64,000 nt of DNA, taken from positions 62,001 to 126,000 of the forward strand of contig JAEEZS010000055.1 in the NCBI GenBank assembly GCA_016291905.1, written 5' to 3'. The stretch comes from Bacteroidaceae bacterium. Its GTDB lineage: Bacteria; Bacteroidota; Bacteroidia; Bacteroidales; Bacteroidaceae. The translations under genes and the position numbers were made by a program. The notes under the pieces were generated by a model that had not been told where the DNA came from, ran no database searches, and saw only the letters and a program-made list of their open reading frames with translations. Below are positions 45,482 through 53,965 of this stretch, one piece after another. Position 1 is the stretch's first letter. Each line of letters opens with the position of its first letter.

Positions 45482-47767
45482 TTACATCGGGTCGGCATCG
45501 AAGTAAACGGAGAGCCCCGAAAGGGCACCTTCGGCGTTAAGCGTGCTGATGAGATGGCGAAGTTGCGAGCGTACCGTGCGAGGGTTGCAGGAGGGCTCAA
45601 ACTTCAGCATGATCTTACGGATGCTGAGGCCGCTGATGCGGGCCACGGCAGGGGCTTCAGGGCCTAGGACACGGGCAGGGCCGAAGAGCCCGTCGAGGCG
45701 CGAGCGCAGCAGGGTGGCACCCTCGGTGAGGCGTCGTTCGTCGCGCCCACGCAGATAGAGGAAGATGAGGCGCGTATAGGGCGGATAGCCGAAAGCCTGC
45801 CGTTCTGCCGTCTGTTCGGCGTAGAGGGCTTCGTAGTCGTATCGTCTGACATAACTCACAATGGGCAGGTCGCTGCTCTTGGTTTGTAGGATGACGAGCC
45901 CCTGCCTGTCACGTCGTCCGCAGCGCCCTGCCACTTGTGCCATTAGCTGGTAGGCGCGTTCGTAGCTACGGAAGTCGGGGTAGTTGAGCATGGTGTCGGC
46001 GTTCATGATGCCGACGACGCTCACGTGGGCAAAGTCGAGTCCCTTGCTAACCATCTGTGTGCCGATGAGGATGTCGGTGCGCCTTTGGGCAAAGTCATTG
46101 AGGATGCGCTCATAGGCGTTGCGGGCATGGGTGGTATCGAGGTCCATGCGGTCTATGCGTGCTTCGGGGATGAGGCTGTGCAACTCCTCTTCGATGCGTT
46201 CTGTGCCTAAGCCGATGTAGCGCAGGCGCTGTTCGCCACAGGCAGGACACGCCAAGGGGAGGCGGTAGGCATTACCGCAATAGTGGCAGACAAGCTGGCC
46301 GAGACGCCGGTGGTAAGTGAGGGAGACGTCGCAACGCTGGCAGCGGGGCACCCATCCGCAGGTGGGGCACTCCAGCATGGGCGCATAGCCGCGCCGGTTT
46401 TGGAAAAGGATAGCCTGTTCGCCTCGTGCAAGGGCATCGCGGATGGCGCCAAGCAGACGAGGGGAGAAGGAGCCGCTCATACGGCGTTTGCGATAGAGCT
46501 CGCGGATGTCGACAATCTCTATCTCGGGCATCTGCACGGCGCCCCAACGCTCGTTTAGGGTGACGAGCCCATACTTGCCTGTGCCGGCGTTGTAGTAGCT
46601 CTCGAAGGAGGGAGTGGCTGTGCCGAGGAGGGTCTTGGCGCCCTGCTGTGCTGCAAGGACAAGGGCAACGTTGCGGGCATGATAGCGCGGCGCAGGGTCT
46701 TGCTGCTTGTAGGTGTTCTCGTGCTCTTCGTCGATGATGACGAGGCCCAGGCGGCTGAAGGGGAGAAAGACGGACGAGCGGACGCCGAGGATGACGTCGT
46801 AGGGCTCGTCGGAGAGCTGCTTCTTCCATATTTCTACGCGCTCGGCATCGGAGAAACGGGAGTGGTAAACCCCCAGCCTGCTGCCGAACACACGGCGCAG
46901 ACGGTTCTCCATGTGCGTGGTGAGGGCAATCTCAGGCATCAGGTAGAGCACCTGACGCCCTTGACGGATGGCTTCTTCGATAAGGTGGATATAGATTTCC
47001 GTTTTGCCTGAGGAGGTGACGCCATGCAGGAGGCAGACGTCGTGTGTCTGCCAAGCGTCGTGAATCTCTGTGCGGCAACGCTCCTGCGCTGGGGTGAGGG
47101 CAGTAGCGGCGTGGCAAGGTGCTTCGCTGTCGACAGCCAGACGGCTCACTTCGGCATCGTAGGTTTCAAGAATCCCTTTGGCAAGAAGCCCATGAAGGAT
47201 GTCGGCAGAGAGCCCCGATTGTTCGAGGAGTGCGTGGCGCGTGACTTCGTTCTGGCACTTTCCCTCAGCGTAGTTGGCGTATTCAAGAAAGCGAAGGAGA
47301 AGCTGTTGTTGCTTGGGGGCGCGTTTCAGGCTGTTGCAGGCTTCGTTGAGGGCGTCTTCGTGTTCCGCTCCTTGAAAAGAGGCGCTCAAGCGGATGCGCT
47401 GTTCTGTCAGCGGGCGGTAAGTAGTGCGCAGGGTGTCGCTCTCAATTTTGAAACCCGAGGGAAGGGCAGCCTTCAGCACCTCGCCCTCGGTGCAGAGGTA
47501 GTAGTCGGCAATCCATTGCCACAGGGCAATCTGTGTAGGCAGGATAATGGGCTCGGGGTCTGAAACCTCTTTTACCTCTTTCAGCTGAATACCGCTCGCT
47601 GGCAAGTCGGAATGAATGCGTGTGACGATGCCTGTGTAATGGCGCTTTGCTCCTAAGGGCACCACCACACGGCTGCCTATCCTGACGTCTGCCGTAAGGC
47701 TGGGAGGCAAGGAATAGGTAAACTTCCCCTCCAGCGGGAGGGGAAGTAGGACGTCAACGAGGGTCAT
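45482..47767 (-). CDS. priA: Primosomal protein N' (replication restart helicase)
   Basis: 761-residue superfamily 2 DNA helicase that recognises stalled forks and loads the replicative helicase. N-terminal DNA-binding domain, Walker A GVTSSGKTEIY (about residues 245-255), DEEHENTYKQ box, a zinc-binding insert with eight cysteines (CPTCGW, CQRC, CHYCG, CPACG) and the C-terminal helicase motifs (QMVSKGLDFAHV, QVAGRCGR) are in order. Length is typical. Followed closely by two glycan genes; the 38-base gap to the upstream outer-membrane protein gene has a TCGGAGT/ACTCCGA hairpin of unclear role. Confidence 0.97.
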   Translation of the reverse strand: MTLVDVLLPLPLEGKFTYSLPPSLTADVRIGSRVVVPLGAKRHYTGIVTRIHSDLPASGIQLKEVKEVSDPEPIILPTQIALWQWIADYYLCTEGEVLKAALPSGFKIESDTLRTTYRPLTEQRIRLSASFQGAEHEDALNEACNSLKRAPKQQQLLLRFLEYANYAEGKCQNEVTRHALLEQSGLSADILHGLLAKGILETYDAEVSRLAVDSEAPCHAATALTPAQERCRTEIHDAWQTHDVCLLHGVTSSGKTEIYIHLIEEAIRQGRQVLYLMPEIALTTHMENRLRRVFGSRLGVYHSRFSDAERVEIWKKQLSDEPYDVILGVRSSVFLPFSRLGLVIIDEEHENTYKQQDPAPRYHARNVALVLAAQQGAKTLLGTATPSFESYYNAGTGKYGLVTLNERWGAVQMPEIEIVDIRELYRKRRMSGSFSPRLLGAIRDALARGEQAILFQNRRGYAPMLECPTCGWVPRCQRCDVSLTYHRRLGQLVCHYCGNAYRLPLACPACGEQRLRYIGLGTERIEEELHSLIPEARIDRMDLDTTHARNAYERILNDFAQRRTDILIGTQMVSKGLDFAHVSVVGIMNADTMLNYPDFRSYERAYQLMAQVAGRCGRRDRQGLVILQTKSSDLPIVSYVRRYDYEALYAEQTAERQAFGYPPYTRLIFLYLRGRDERRLTEGATLLRSRLDGLFGPARVLGPEAPAVARISGLSIRKIMLKFEPSCNPRTVRSQLRHLISTLNAEGALSGLSVYFDADPM

Positions 47768-47805
47768 CGGAGAGTCAGCTGTTTCGGAGTGATACTCCGA
47801 GTGTG

Positions 47806-48561
47806 TTAGAACAAGTATGCCACGCTGAGCTGCAGGGTGCCAGCCTTCACCTTGGCGGTGATGTCGTCAACGGTCTTGTTGGCGCTTGCGTGGGCTGCGT
47901 CGTACTTCGTCCTCAGTTCTTCGTACTGTTCAAGGAGAGTCTTCGATGTGCTCACCTGGCCTTCCTTGGCCTCAATCTCCTGAATCTCGCCCTTGCTGAA
48001 GGCTACGACTTCGGCTGTGTTGCCCCAGGGGATGTTGTAGTTCACACCCAGCTGAAGGTGCTTCAGCACGGTGGCGCCCACGCCGACGTTGACGCTGAGG
48101 GCGCTCTTGTTGACGGCATAGGCTACGATGCCTTCTTCCTTGCTGCCTGTGACGAAGTTGAGGTTGTCGCCGATGTTGAAGTCAAACTCAGGACCTCCAG
48201 CGATGAAGATTTTGAGGAGGTTGCCCAGCCCGAAGCCCAAGCGGACGTTGACGGGGATGAGGACACTGTTGAGCTTGTACGTCTCGTCGGTGCTGATGGC
48301 CATGCCCTTCTGGCTATAGAGGGCTGCAACCTCCAGGCCGAGGCCTGCAAAGGGGATATCCACTTCTGCCTTCGGGCCGATGAAGAAGCCCGTGTACGAA
48401 TCCTTGTTCAGGAAGTCTTCCTTTTTCATTGTGGTGAGCCCCGTGACATCGTTGCTGACGAGGTTCACGCCGCCCTTGATGCCGAGGGCGAATTGTGCAT
48501 GAGCGGGCATGATGGCGCTGAAGGCCAAAGCCGCAATGATTGCAATAGCAAATTTCTTCAT
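47806..48561 (-). CDS. Outer-membrane beta-barrel protein (porin-like)
   Basis: 251-residue exported protein: signal peptide (MKKFAIAIIAALAFSAIMPAHAQ), then a PF13568-type barrel that begins FALGIKGGVNLVSND and contains alternating strands such as VLIPVNVRLGFGLGNLLKIF and LQLGVNYNIPWG, ending LQLSVAYLF with a terminal Phe. A helical insertion with Glu/Lys and VSTSKTLLEQYEELRTKYDA precedes the last strands, perhaps a coiled-coil plug or periplasmic loop. Consensus promoter at 48593-48624, preceded by four 22-bp repeats. Confidence 0.8.
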   Translation of the reverse strand: MKKFAIAIIAALAFSAIMPAHAQFALGIKGGVNLVSNDVTGLTTMKKEDFLNKDSYTGFFIGPKAEVDIPFAGLGLEVAALYSQKGMAISTDETYKLNSVLIPVNVRLGFGLGNLLKIFIAGGPEFDFNIGDNLNFVTGSKEEGIVAYAVNKSALSVNVGVGATVLKHLQLGVNYNIPWGNTAEVVAFSKGEIQEIEAKEGQVSTSKTLLEQYEELRTKYDAAHASANKTVDDITAKVKAGTLQLSVAYLF

Positions 48562-48592
48562 AGTGTTATACGTTTTTTATTGGTTTCGCTGG

Positions 48593-48624
48593 CAAAAGTA
48601 ATGCAAGCCGAATGAAAAACCAAA
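48593..48624 (-). promoter_or_regulatory. Promoter of the outer-membrane protein gene
   Basis: Minus-strand TTTG (48621-48624), 20-base spacer and TACTTTTG (48593-48600), an exact consensus match. Confidence 0.8.
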
Positions 48625-48641
48625 TTTATTTGAGTTTTTCT

Positions 48642-48690
48642 GAGGCGAAGCTTACTTAAAAGCCCCGTAAGGGGATTAAAGATAGTGTCA
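48642..48690. repeat. Palindromic dispersed element, copy 3
   Basis: GAGGCG, CTTACTTAAAAGCCCC and GGGGATTAAAGATAG match copy 2 (42703-42750) over most positions. It lies just upstream of the outer-membrane protein promoter. Confidence 0.6.
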
Positions 48691-48778
48691 GCCGTGCGCG
48701 CAGCACATCTTCTTTACCTCTTTGGAAGACTCCCCCTATTCCCAATGAAAAACACCTTGTTTTGCTTTCCTTTTTCTT

Positions 48779-48866
48779 AAAACCCAATTGAGTCTTAATT
48801 AAAACCCAATTGAGTTTTTATTACAACCCAGCTGAGTTTTAATTAAAACCCAATTGAGTTGTAAAG
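48779..48866. repeat. Four tandem 22-bp repeats with CAATTG/CAGCTG palindromes
   Basis: Units start at 48779, 48801, 48823 and 48845 and share AACCCAATTGAG (CAGCTG in the third unit) followed by a T/A-rich spacer. Each contains the self-complementary CAATTG or CAGCTG core. The array lies about 155 bases upstream of the -33 box of the outer-membrane protein gene and 100 bases after the DUF456 stop. Confidence 0.8.
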
Positions 48867-48968
48867 AAATCATCAAACGTAATGCTAAATTTGCAAGCAA
48901 CGCAGCAATCTTTATTTACTGCCGTACAGTTTAATAGATGTATCGTCTGGGCGAGATGCCCGTTTCCT

Positions 48969-49460
48969 TTACAGGGCTCTAATTGCTGCGCGTGCGATGA
49001 AAAAGAGCAGCACGCCGCTGTAGATAAGCTTCAGCCCTGTGGTAAGGAGGAAGCCAAGGAACGAGGCAAAGGCTACCTTCAGCGCCTTGCCTGTGGAGGC
49101 GTTGCCAATCAGTTCGCCTACGAATGCTCCGATGAACGGGCCTGCGATAAGGCCGGCAGGCGGAAAGCAGAACATCCCTATCATCATCCCAATGAAGCAG
49201 CCACGCGTGCCCCATTTGCTGCCACCCAAGCGGCTTGTGAGCCATGTGCTGCCAAAATAATCCAAGAGGCTGACAAGTAATAACACTACGCCCCATACGA
49301 TGACGCTCGTGAGCGTTACGCCTGACGTGCCCCCTGGCACGAACAGAAGCAGCAGCCAGCCTATCCACGAAAGCGTCGGGCCGGGCAGCACGGGCACAAC
49401 AGAGCCTACCAGCCCCACAATAGCCAGCACGACAGCAATGATATACAACGCAGTTGCCAT
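48969..49460 (-). CDS. DUF456 membrane protein
   Basis: 163-residue very hydrophobic protein with about five membrane segments and Gly-rich turns. The DUF456 signature is seen in VGSVVPVLPGPTLSWIGWLL near the start, then LDYFGSTWLTSRLGGSKWG and GPFIGAFVGELIGN. Function of the family is unknown. It starts three bases after the ispG stop and ends the five-gene operon that begins with the nucleoside kinase. Confidence 0.88.
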   Translation of the reverse strand: MATALYIIAVVLAIVGLVGSVVPVLPGPTLSWIGWLLLLFVPGGTSGVTLTSVIVWGVVLLLVSLLDYFGSTWLTSRLGGSKWGTRGCFIGMMIGMFCFPPAGLIAGPFIGAFVGELIGNASTGKALKVAFASFLGFLLTTGLKLIYSGVLLFFIARAAIRAL

Positions 49461-49463
49461 AAA

Positions 49464-50861
49464 TCAATTCGATTCTTTCGATTCTCCTTCTATCAGTTTC
49501 AGCAGTTTATCAACGGCTTCGTCCTCGGGGATGTTCTTCTCCACGCACTCCTTGCCTCGATAGAGGCTCACCTTGCCTCGGGCAGCACCCACGTAGCCGT
49601 AGTCGGCATCAGCCATCTCGCCTGGGCCGTTCACGATGCAGCCCATGATGGCTATCTTCACTCCGCCTCCCAGGTGCGCCGTTGCAGCCTTGATGCGCGC
49701 GATGGTAGTCTGAAGGTCATAGAGTGTCCGCCCGCAGCCTGGGCAAGAGATATATTCTGTCCGTGTGAACCGCACCCGAGCTGCCTGCAGGATGGCATCC
49801 TGCGTGTTTTTTATCTGCGGCTCACTCATGTGGGGATCCACAAGCACCAAGTCGCGCGCCATTCCGTCGATAAGCAACGCCCCAGCATCCATGGCGGCAT
49901 GGAGCTGGAAGTCTTCAAGCAGAGGCTCGTCGTAGCGCAGCGTCAGCACCCCGTCGCGGATGTTCTCCTTCGCCAACGCTCGCACTCGGGCGCTTTCCGC
50001 TGCATAGTCAACCAGCTTTCGGGCAACGGGAATCTCCCGTTCGGGCTCCTCCGACAACGAAACGCGGATGGTATCGCCCAAGCCTTCGCCCAATAAAGCC
50101 CCGATGCCTACGGCACTTCTGATACGTCCGTCCTCCCCCTCGCCGGCTTCCGTCACGCCGAGGTGGAGAGGGAATGCCATGCCCTCGCTCTCCATCCGCT
50201 GAACCAGCAGACGTACCGTGCGCACCATCACCACCGTATTTGAGGCCTTGATGCTGAGCACTACGTCTGTGAACCCTTCCTCAACACATACACGCAGAAA
50301 CTCCATGCACGATTCCACCATGCCCTCGGGTGTGTCGCCATAACGGCTCATGATACGGTCTGACAGGCTGCCGTGGTTGACGCCGATGCGGATGGCTGTG
50401 CCGTGCTCCTTGCAGATTTGCAGGAAAGGCACCAAACGGGTGCGAATCTTTGCTACTTCAGCGGCATATTCCTCGTCTGTGTATTCCAGTTTCTTGAATG
50501 TGCGCGCCGTGTCCACATAGTTGCCAGGGTTGATACGCACCTTCTCCACGATCTGTGCCGCTACGTCAGCCACGCGGGGATTGAAATGCACGTCAGCCAC
50601 AAGCGGCGTTGCAATACCTTCTGCCCGTAACGCAGCACGGATATTGCGCAGGTTCTCCGCCTCGCGAATGCCCTGCGTGGTGAGCCTCACGTATTCGCCA
50701 CCCGCTTCGATGATGCGCTTTGCCTGGGCTACGCAGGCGGTGGTGTCGTCGGTAGGCGTGGTGGTCATGCTCTGCACGCGGATGGGGTAGTCTCCGCCCA
50801 GCGGCGTGTCGCCGATATGGACAACCGTTGTCTTCCGCCGTTGATAATAGGGAAGGGCCAT
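49464..50861 (-). CDS. ispG: 4-hydroxy-3-methylbut-2-enyl diphosphate synthase (short central domain)
   Basis: 465-residue [4Fe-4S] enzyme of the non-mevalonate isoprenoid pathway. The TIM barrel begins VHIGDTPLGGDYPIRVQSMT (residues 15-34) and includes VRLTTQGIREAENL and RIGVNHGSLSDRIM. The cluster-binding C-terminal domain carries CPGCGRTLYDLQ and MGCIVNGPGE, with the Cys/Glu ligands. The long type of Bacteroidetes, Chlamydiae and plants is about 600 residues because of an inserted A* domain; here only about 90 residues of it remain (roughly 275-365, including the typical DAGALLIDG). In E. coli the domain is absent (372 residues). Operon with purE and DUF456. Confidence 0.93.
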   Translation of the reverse strand: MALPYYQRRKTTVVHIGDTPLGGDYPIRVQSMTTTPTDDTTACVAQAKRIIEAGGEYVRLTTQGIREAENLRNIRAALRAEGIATPLVADVHFNPRVADVAAQIVEKVRINPGNYVDTARTFKKLEYTDEEYAAEVAKIRTRLVPFLQICKEHGTAIRIGVNHGSLSDRIMSRYGDTPEGMVESCMEFLRVCVEEGFTDVVLSIKASNTVVMVRTVRLLVQRMESEGMAFPLHLGVTEAGEGEDGRIRSAVGIGALLGEGLGDTIRVSLSEEPEREIPVARKLVDYAAESARVRALAKENIRDGVLTLRYDEPLLEDFQLHAAMDAGALLIDGMARDLVLVDPHMSEPQIKNTQDAILQAARVRFTRTEYISCPGCGRTLYDLQTTIARIKAATAHLGGGVKIAIMGCIVNGPGEMADADYGYVGAARGKVSLYRGKECVEKNIPEDEAVDKLLKLIEGESKESN

Positions 50862-50876
50862 AGGTGCTGTGTTAGT

Positions 50877-51383
50877 TTAGTTGCATTTGAATTCGTATTT
50901 CACTTCGGCGAGGTCGGCGTTGGCCTTCTCGATTTTTCGTTTCAGCCCCTCCTTGTAGTCGGCAAGGCGAGCCGCTAAGTCTTTGTCACTAAGAGCAAGC
51001 ACCTGCACGGCAAGGATGGCTGCGTTCTGCGCCCCGTTGATGCCTACGGTGGCTACGGGTATGCCTGGAGGCATCTGCACCATAGCAAGCAGGGCGTCCA
51101 TGCCTTCGAGCGTGCTCTTGATGGGTACGCCGATGACGGGCAGGGTTGTCTGTGCGGCAATGACTCCTGCAAGGTGTGCCGCCATGCCTGCAGCTGCGAT
51201 GATGACCTTGATGCCACGTCCTGCGGCGTTGTGGGAGAACTCCGTGACGGCCTCAGGGGTACGATGAGCGCTGAGGGCGTTAATCTCAAACGGCACGTGC
51301 ATGTCGTTGAGGAATGTTGCGGCTTTTTCCATAACGGGCAGGTCGCTCGTGCTGCCCATGATGATGCTGACAATAGGTTTCAT
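50877..51383 (-). CDS. purE: N5-carboxyaminoimidazole ribonucleotide mutase
   Basis: 168-residue class I PurE that converts N5-CAIR to CAIR in purine synthesis. [15 protein letters not shown] (residues 7-21), the active-site histidine in [11 protein letters not shown], and [15 protein letters not shown] are family hallmarks. Length is typical. It stands between rpoN and ispG in the same operon, 28 and 15 bases away. Confidence 0.96.
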   Translation of the reverse strand: MKPIVSIIMGSTSDLPVMEKAATFLNDMHVPFEINALSAHRTPEAVTEFSHNAAGRGIKVIIAAAGMAAHLAGVIAAQTTLPVIGVPIKSTLEGMDALLAMVQMPPGIPVATVGINGAQNAAILAVQVLALSDKDLAARLADYKEGLKRKIEKANADLAEVKYEFKCN

Positions 51384-51411
51384 ATTTATTTACGTTTTTT
51401 CGATTTGCACT

Positions 51412-52893
51412 TTATCTTCTTCTCATTTTCGCGATAGGGATGGAGAGCATCTCACGGTACTTGGCTACGGTACGACGGGCAACGTTGAAGCCCTTCTCCG
51501 TCAGTAGACTGGCGAGTTTGTCGTCGGTAAGCGGGTCGGATTTGTTTTCGCTGTCGATGAGGCTTTTCAGCTCTTTCAGCACGTCGTTGACGTTGATGTA
51601 TGTGCCATCGCTGTCGCCGCCCACTTTCACCCGTTTGTTGGAGAAGAAGTATTTGAGCGGGTAGATGCCGAAGCGCGTCTGCACATACTTGGTGTTGCTG
51701 ATGCGGGAAATGGTGGAGATGTCGTAGCCCGACACCGTTTCTACGTCTTGCAGTATCATGGGTTTCAGTTGCTCTTCGTCGCCTGTTTGGAAGAAGTCCT
51801 TTTGAATGGAGACGATGGCGCGCATGACGGCGTTGAGCGTCTGCTCCCGCTGTCGCACGGCCTGGATGAATCCTTGGGCGCTGTCAATCTTCTGTTGCAG
51901 GAACCGGGCGGCTTCTCGCTGGGCTGGCGTGCCATTTTTTGACTGTTCGGCAAGCATAGTGCGAAACTCGCTACTGACATGGAGGGTAGGCAGTCCGCCA
52001 TTGTTAAGCACAGGCACAGATTCATCGCCCTCCGTTTCCATGAGGAAGTCGGGCACGAGCTGCTGCATACCCTTGCCAACCATTTCACTTAAGGCGCTAC
52101 CTGGGTGAGGATTCAGGCGAGTGAGTTCAGCGAGCGCTTTTTCCGCCTCGTCCTTGCTGATGCCGAGGGCGTCAGGGATGCGGTCCCAGCGCTTGGCGGC
52201 AAAGTCGTCGAAGCACTCCGTGAGAATTCGTCGCGCTACTGGCTGTCCCTCTCTGCGTTCGAGCTGGAGCTGCAGGCATTCCTGAAGGTTACGGGCGCCA
52301 ACACCTGCGGGGTCGAACTGCTGGATGACGTGCAGCACGTGTTCCACCTCGTCTGCTGTGGTGTCGATGTCAGCCTTGAAAGCCAGCACTTCCACTATCT
52401 CATGAATGCTTTTCCGTAACCATCCGTCGTCGTCGAGCGAGCCTATCAGGAAAAGCCCGATAGCCTGCTCTTTATCCGTGAGCGGCTGTTCGCCAAGCTG
52501 TTCTTTCAGAAGGTCGAAGAACGAGACGCCCGCATCAACGGGAATCTCTTCGCGAGGGGTGGTCTCGCTGCCTGATTGGTAGTCGGACGAGTTGTCATTG
52601 TCGTCGTCAAACTCCATGTCTGTGTCGGCAGCCGTACCCATCGAGTCGCCTGCAAGTTCGTCGGTCGTGTCGTCATCAACGGAGTCGTCAGCGATATCGT
52701 CCGCAAGGTTGTCATCGGTTGGACCCTCCTCAAGGGCAGGATTGTCAAGGATTTCGGCGCGGACGCGGTCCTCCATTTCCTGTGTAGAGAGCTGCAGCAG
52801 GTTTACCACCAGCATCTGCTGTGCCGACAGCCGTTGCTGTTGCGTCAGCAACTCCTGCTGCTGTTCTATTTGTTTATTTTCAAAGTCTGACAT
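51412..52893 (-). CDS. rpoN: RNA polymerase sigma-54 factor
   Basis: 493-residue alternative sigma factor, active only with enhancer-binding ATPases. The N-terminal Gln-rich region I (QQQELLTQQQRLSAQQMLV) is followed by an acidic region, the core-binding region and the C-terminal RpoN box ARRTVAKYREMLSIP, which reads the -24 promoter element. The ATG at 52893 gives the canonical N-terminus MSDFENKQ; a longer frame overlaps the kinase gene. Located 10 bases after the nucleoside kinase gene in a five-gene operon. Confidence 0.95.
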   Translation of the reverse strand: MSDFENKQIEQQQELLTQQQRLSAQQMLVVNLLQLSTQEMEDRVRAEILDNPALEEGPTDDNLADDIADDSVDDDTTDELAGDSMGTAADTDMEFDDDNDNSSDYQSGSETTPREEIPVDAGVSFFDLLKEQLGEQPLTDKEQAIGLFLIGSLDDDGWLRKSIHEIVEVLAFKADIDTTADEVEHVLHVIQQFDPAGVGARNLQECLQLQLERREGQPVARRILTECFDDFAAKRWDRIPDALGISKDEAEKALAELTRLNPHPGSALSEMVGKGMQQLVPDFLMETEGDESVPVLNNGGLPTLHVSSEFRTMLAEQSKNGTPAQREAARFLQQKIDSAQGFIQAVRQREQTLNAVMRAIVSIQKDFFQTGDEEQLKPMILQDVETVSGYDISTISRISNTKYVQTRFGIYPLKYFFSNKRVKVGGDSDGTYINVNDVLKELKSLIDSENKSDPLTDDKLASLLTEKGFNVARRTVAKYREMLSIPIAKMRRR

Positions 52894-52903
52894 TTTTTCA
52901 AGT

Positions 52904-53875
52904 TCAATAATGATAACTGCTGCCGCCAAAGAACTCACGCAGCAGCGATGTCGGCGGGATGGCCTTGTCGGGGATGGCTTTGAAGAAATCGATGTACCCG
53001 AGGAGCCGTTGTGCCGTGTCGTATTCTGCTGAAGTCTTGTGTACCTCTTGCAGAATGGGCTTTAGCTTGTTCTTCATGACGGCCAGCTCGTAGAGGAACG
53101 ATGAGTCGAACAGCACGTCTGCCTCTCCGATAAACGGTGTAATCCATTTCTCCTCGCCGCGACGGACGGAAGGCCAGAGACGGATAGTTTCAGCAGCAGG
53201 AAATCCCCGATATTGGCTGTCGCGGAGGATGCGGCGCAGCAGACGGTTTTCGGTTGTGGGGATGGACCGCTGCTCATCAAGCAGTACATCGCTTAGCACG
53301 GAACAGAAGATTTTGTATTTGGCATCCTCCTCCACCCTCTCCGTCAGTAGGGGGTTCAGGGCGTGGATACCCTCGATGACGAGAACTGTATCAGGGCTAC
53401 ATGTCAATGAGTTGCTACGCCACTCACGTAGTCCTGTTTCGAAGTTGAATCGAGGCAGTTTAACCTCTTCACCCGCTGTGAGTGCTTTCAGTTGTTCGTT
53501 GAACAGCTCAAGTTCGACGGCATAGAGCGACTCAAAGTCGTAGTTGCCCTCCTCGTCCTTTGGCGTCAGGTGGCGTGGAACAAAGTAGTCGTCGGTTGAG
53601 AGTGTGATAGGTTTCAGACCTACGGCCATCAGCTGCACGGACAATCGCTTGCTGAACGTGGTCTTTCCCGACGATGACGGCCCTGCAATGAGCACTACGC
53701 GTACGGTGCCCCGTTCAAGGATTTCGTCGGCCATGTCTGCTATCTGTCTTGCTTGCACCACTTCCGTCACGTTGATGACGTCGTGGATGTCGTCCATTTC
53801 CACCCTGCGGTTAAAGTCGCTGACGGTGGTTACGCCGGTAAGTTCTGCGAGAGGTTTATATGTGTTTTTTTTCAT
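52904..53875 (-). CDS. Nucleoside (uridine) kinase-like protein, short form
   Basis: 323-residue P-loop kinase of the phosphoribulokinase/uridine kinase family. Walker A GPSSSGKTTFSKRL is at about residues 65-78; STDDYFVPRHLTPKDEEGNY and VLVIEGIHALNPLLTERV follow, and PPTSLLREFFGGSS is the usual C-terminus. In other Bacteroidales I recall this protein with about 550 residues, with an N-terminal TGS and threonyl-tRNA synthetase-like region; here about 220 residues are missing and the gene starts directly with MKKNTYKPLAELTG after a promoter. Upstream sequence on this strand shows no displaced remnant. First gene of the operon leading to rpoN. Confidence 0.85.
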   Translation of the reverse strand: MKKNTYKPLAELTGVTTVSDFNRRVEMDDIHDVINVTEVVQARQIADMADEILERGTVRVVLIAGPSSSGKTTFSKRLSVQLMAVGLKPITLSTDDYFVPRHLTPKDEEGNYDFESLYAVELELFNEQLKALTAGEEVKLPRFNFETGLREWRSNSLTCSPDTVLVIEGIHALNPLLTERVEEDAKYKIFCSVLSDVLLDEQRSIPTTENRLLRRILRDSQYRGFPAAETIRLWPSVRRGEEKWITPFIGEADVLFDSSFLYELAVMKNKLKPILQEVHKTSAEYDTAQRLLGYIDFFKAIPDKAIPPTSLLREFFGGSSYHY

Positions 53876-53880
53876 ATTTG

Positions 53881-53924
53881 TTTGCTCTTTCGCTCAGAAT
53901 TACTACTTTTGCAGCGCAAAGGTA
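53881..53924. promoter_or_regulatory. Back-to-back promoters of the Na/Pi transporter and the nucleoside kinase operon
   Basis: On the plus strand TTTG (53881-53884), spacer 19 and TACTTTTG (53904-53911) drive the transporter. On the minus strand TACCTTTG (53917-53924) drives the kinase operon. The two -7 boxes are only five bases apart, so the polymerases would compete. Confidence 0.65.
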
Positions 53925-53965
53925 ATCATATTTCTGAATTTCTCATTCTAAATCCTATATTATTC

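Noticed and set aside
47784..47800. Terminator after the outer-membrane protein gene (TCGGAGT/ACTCCGA hairpin)
   Set aside because: No T-run follows on either strand, so termination is not supported.
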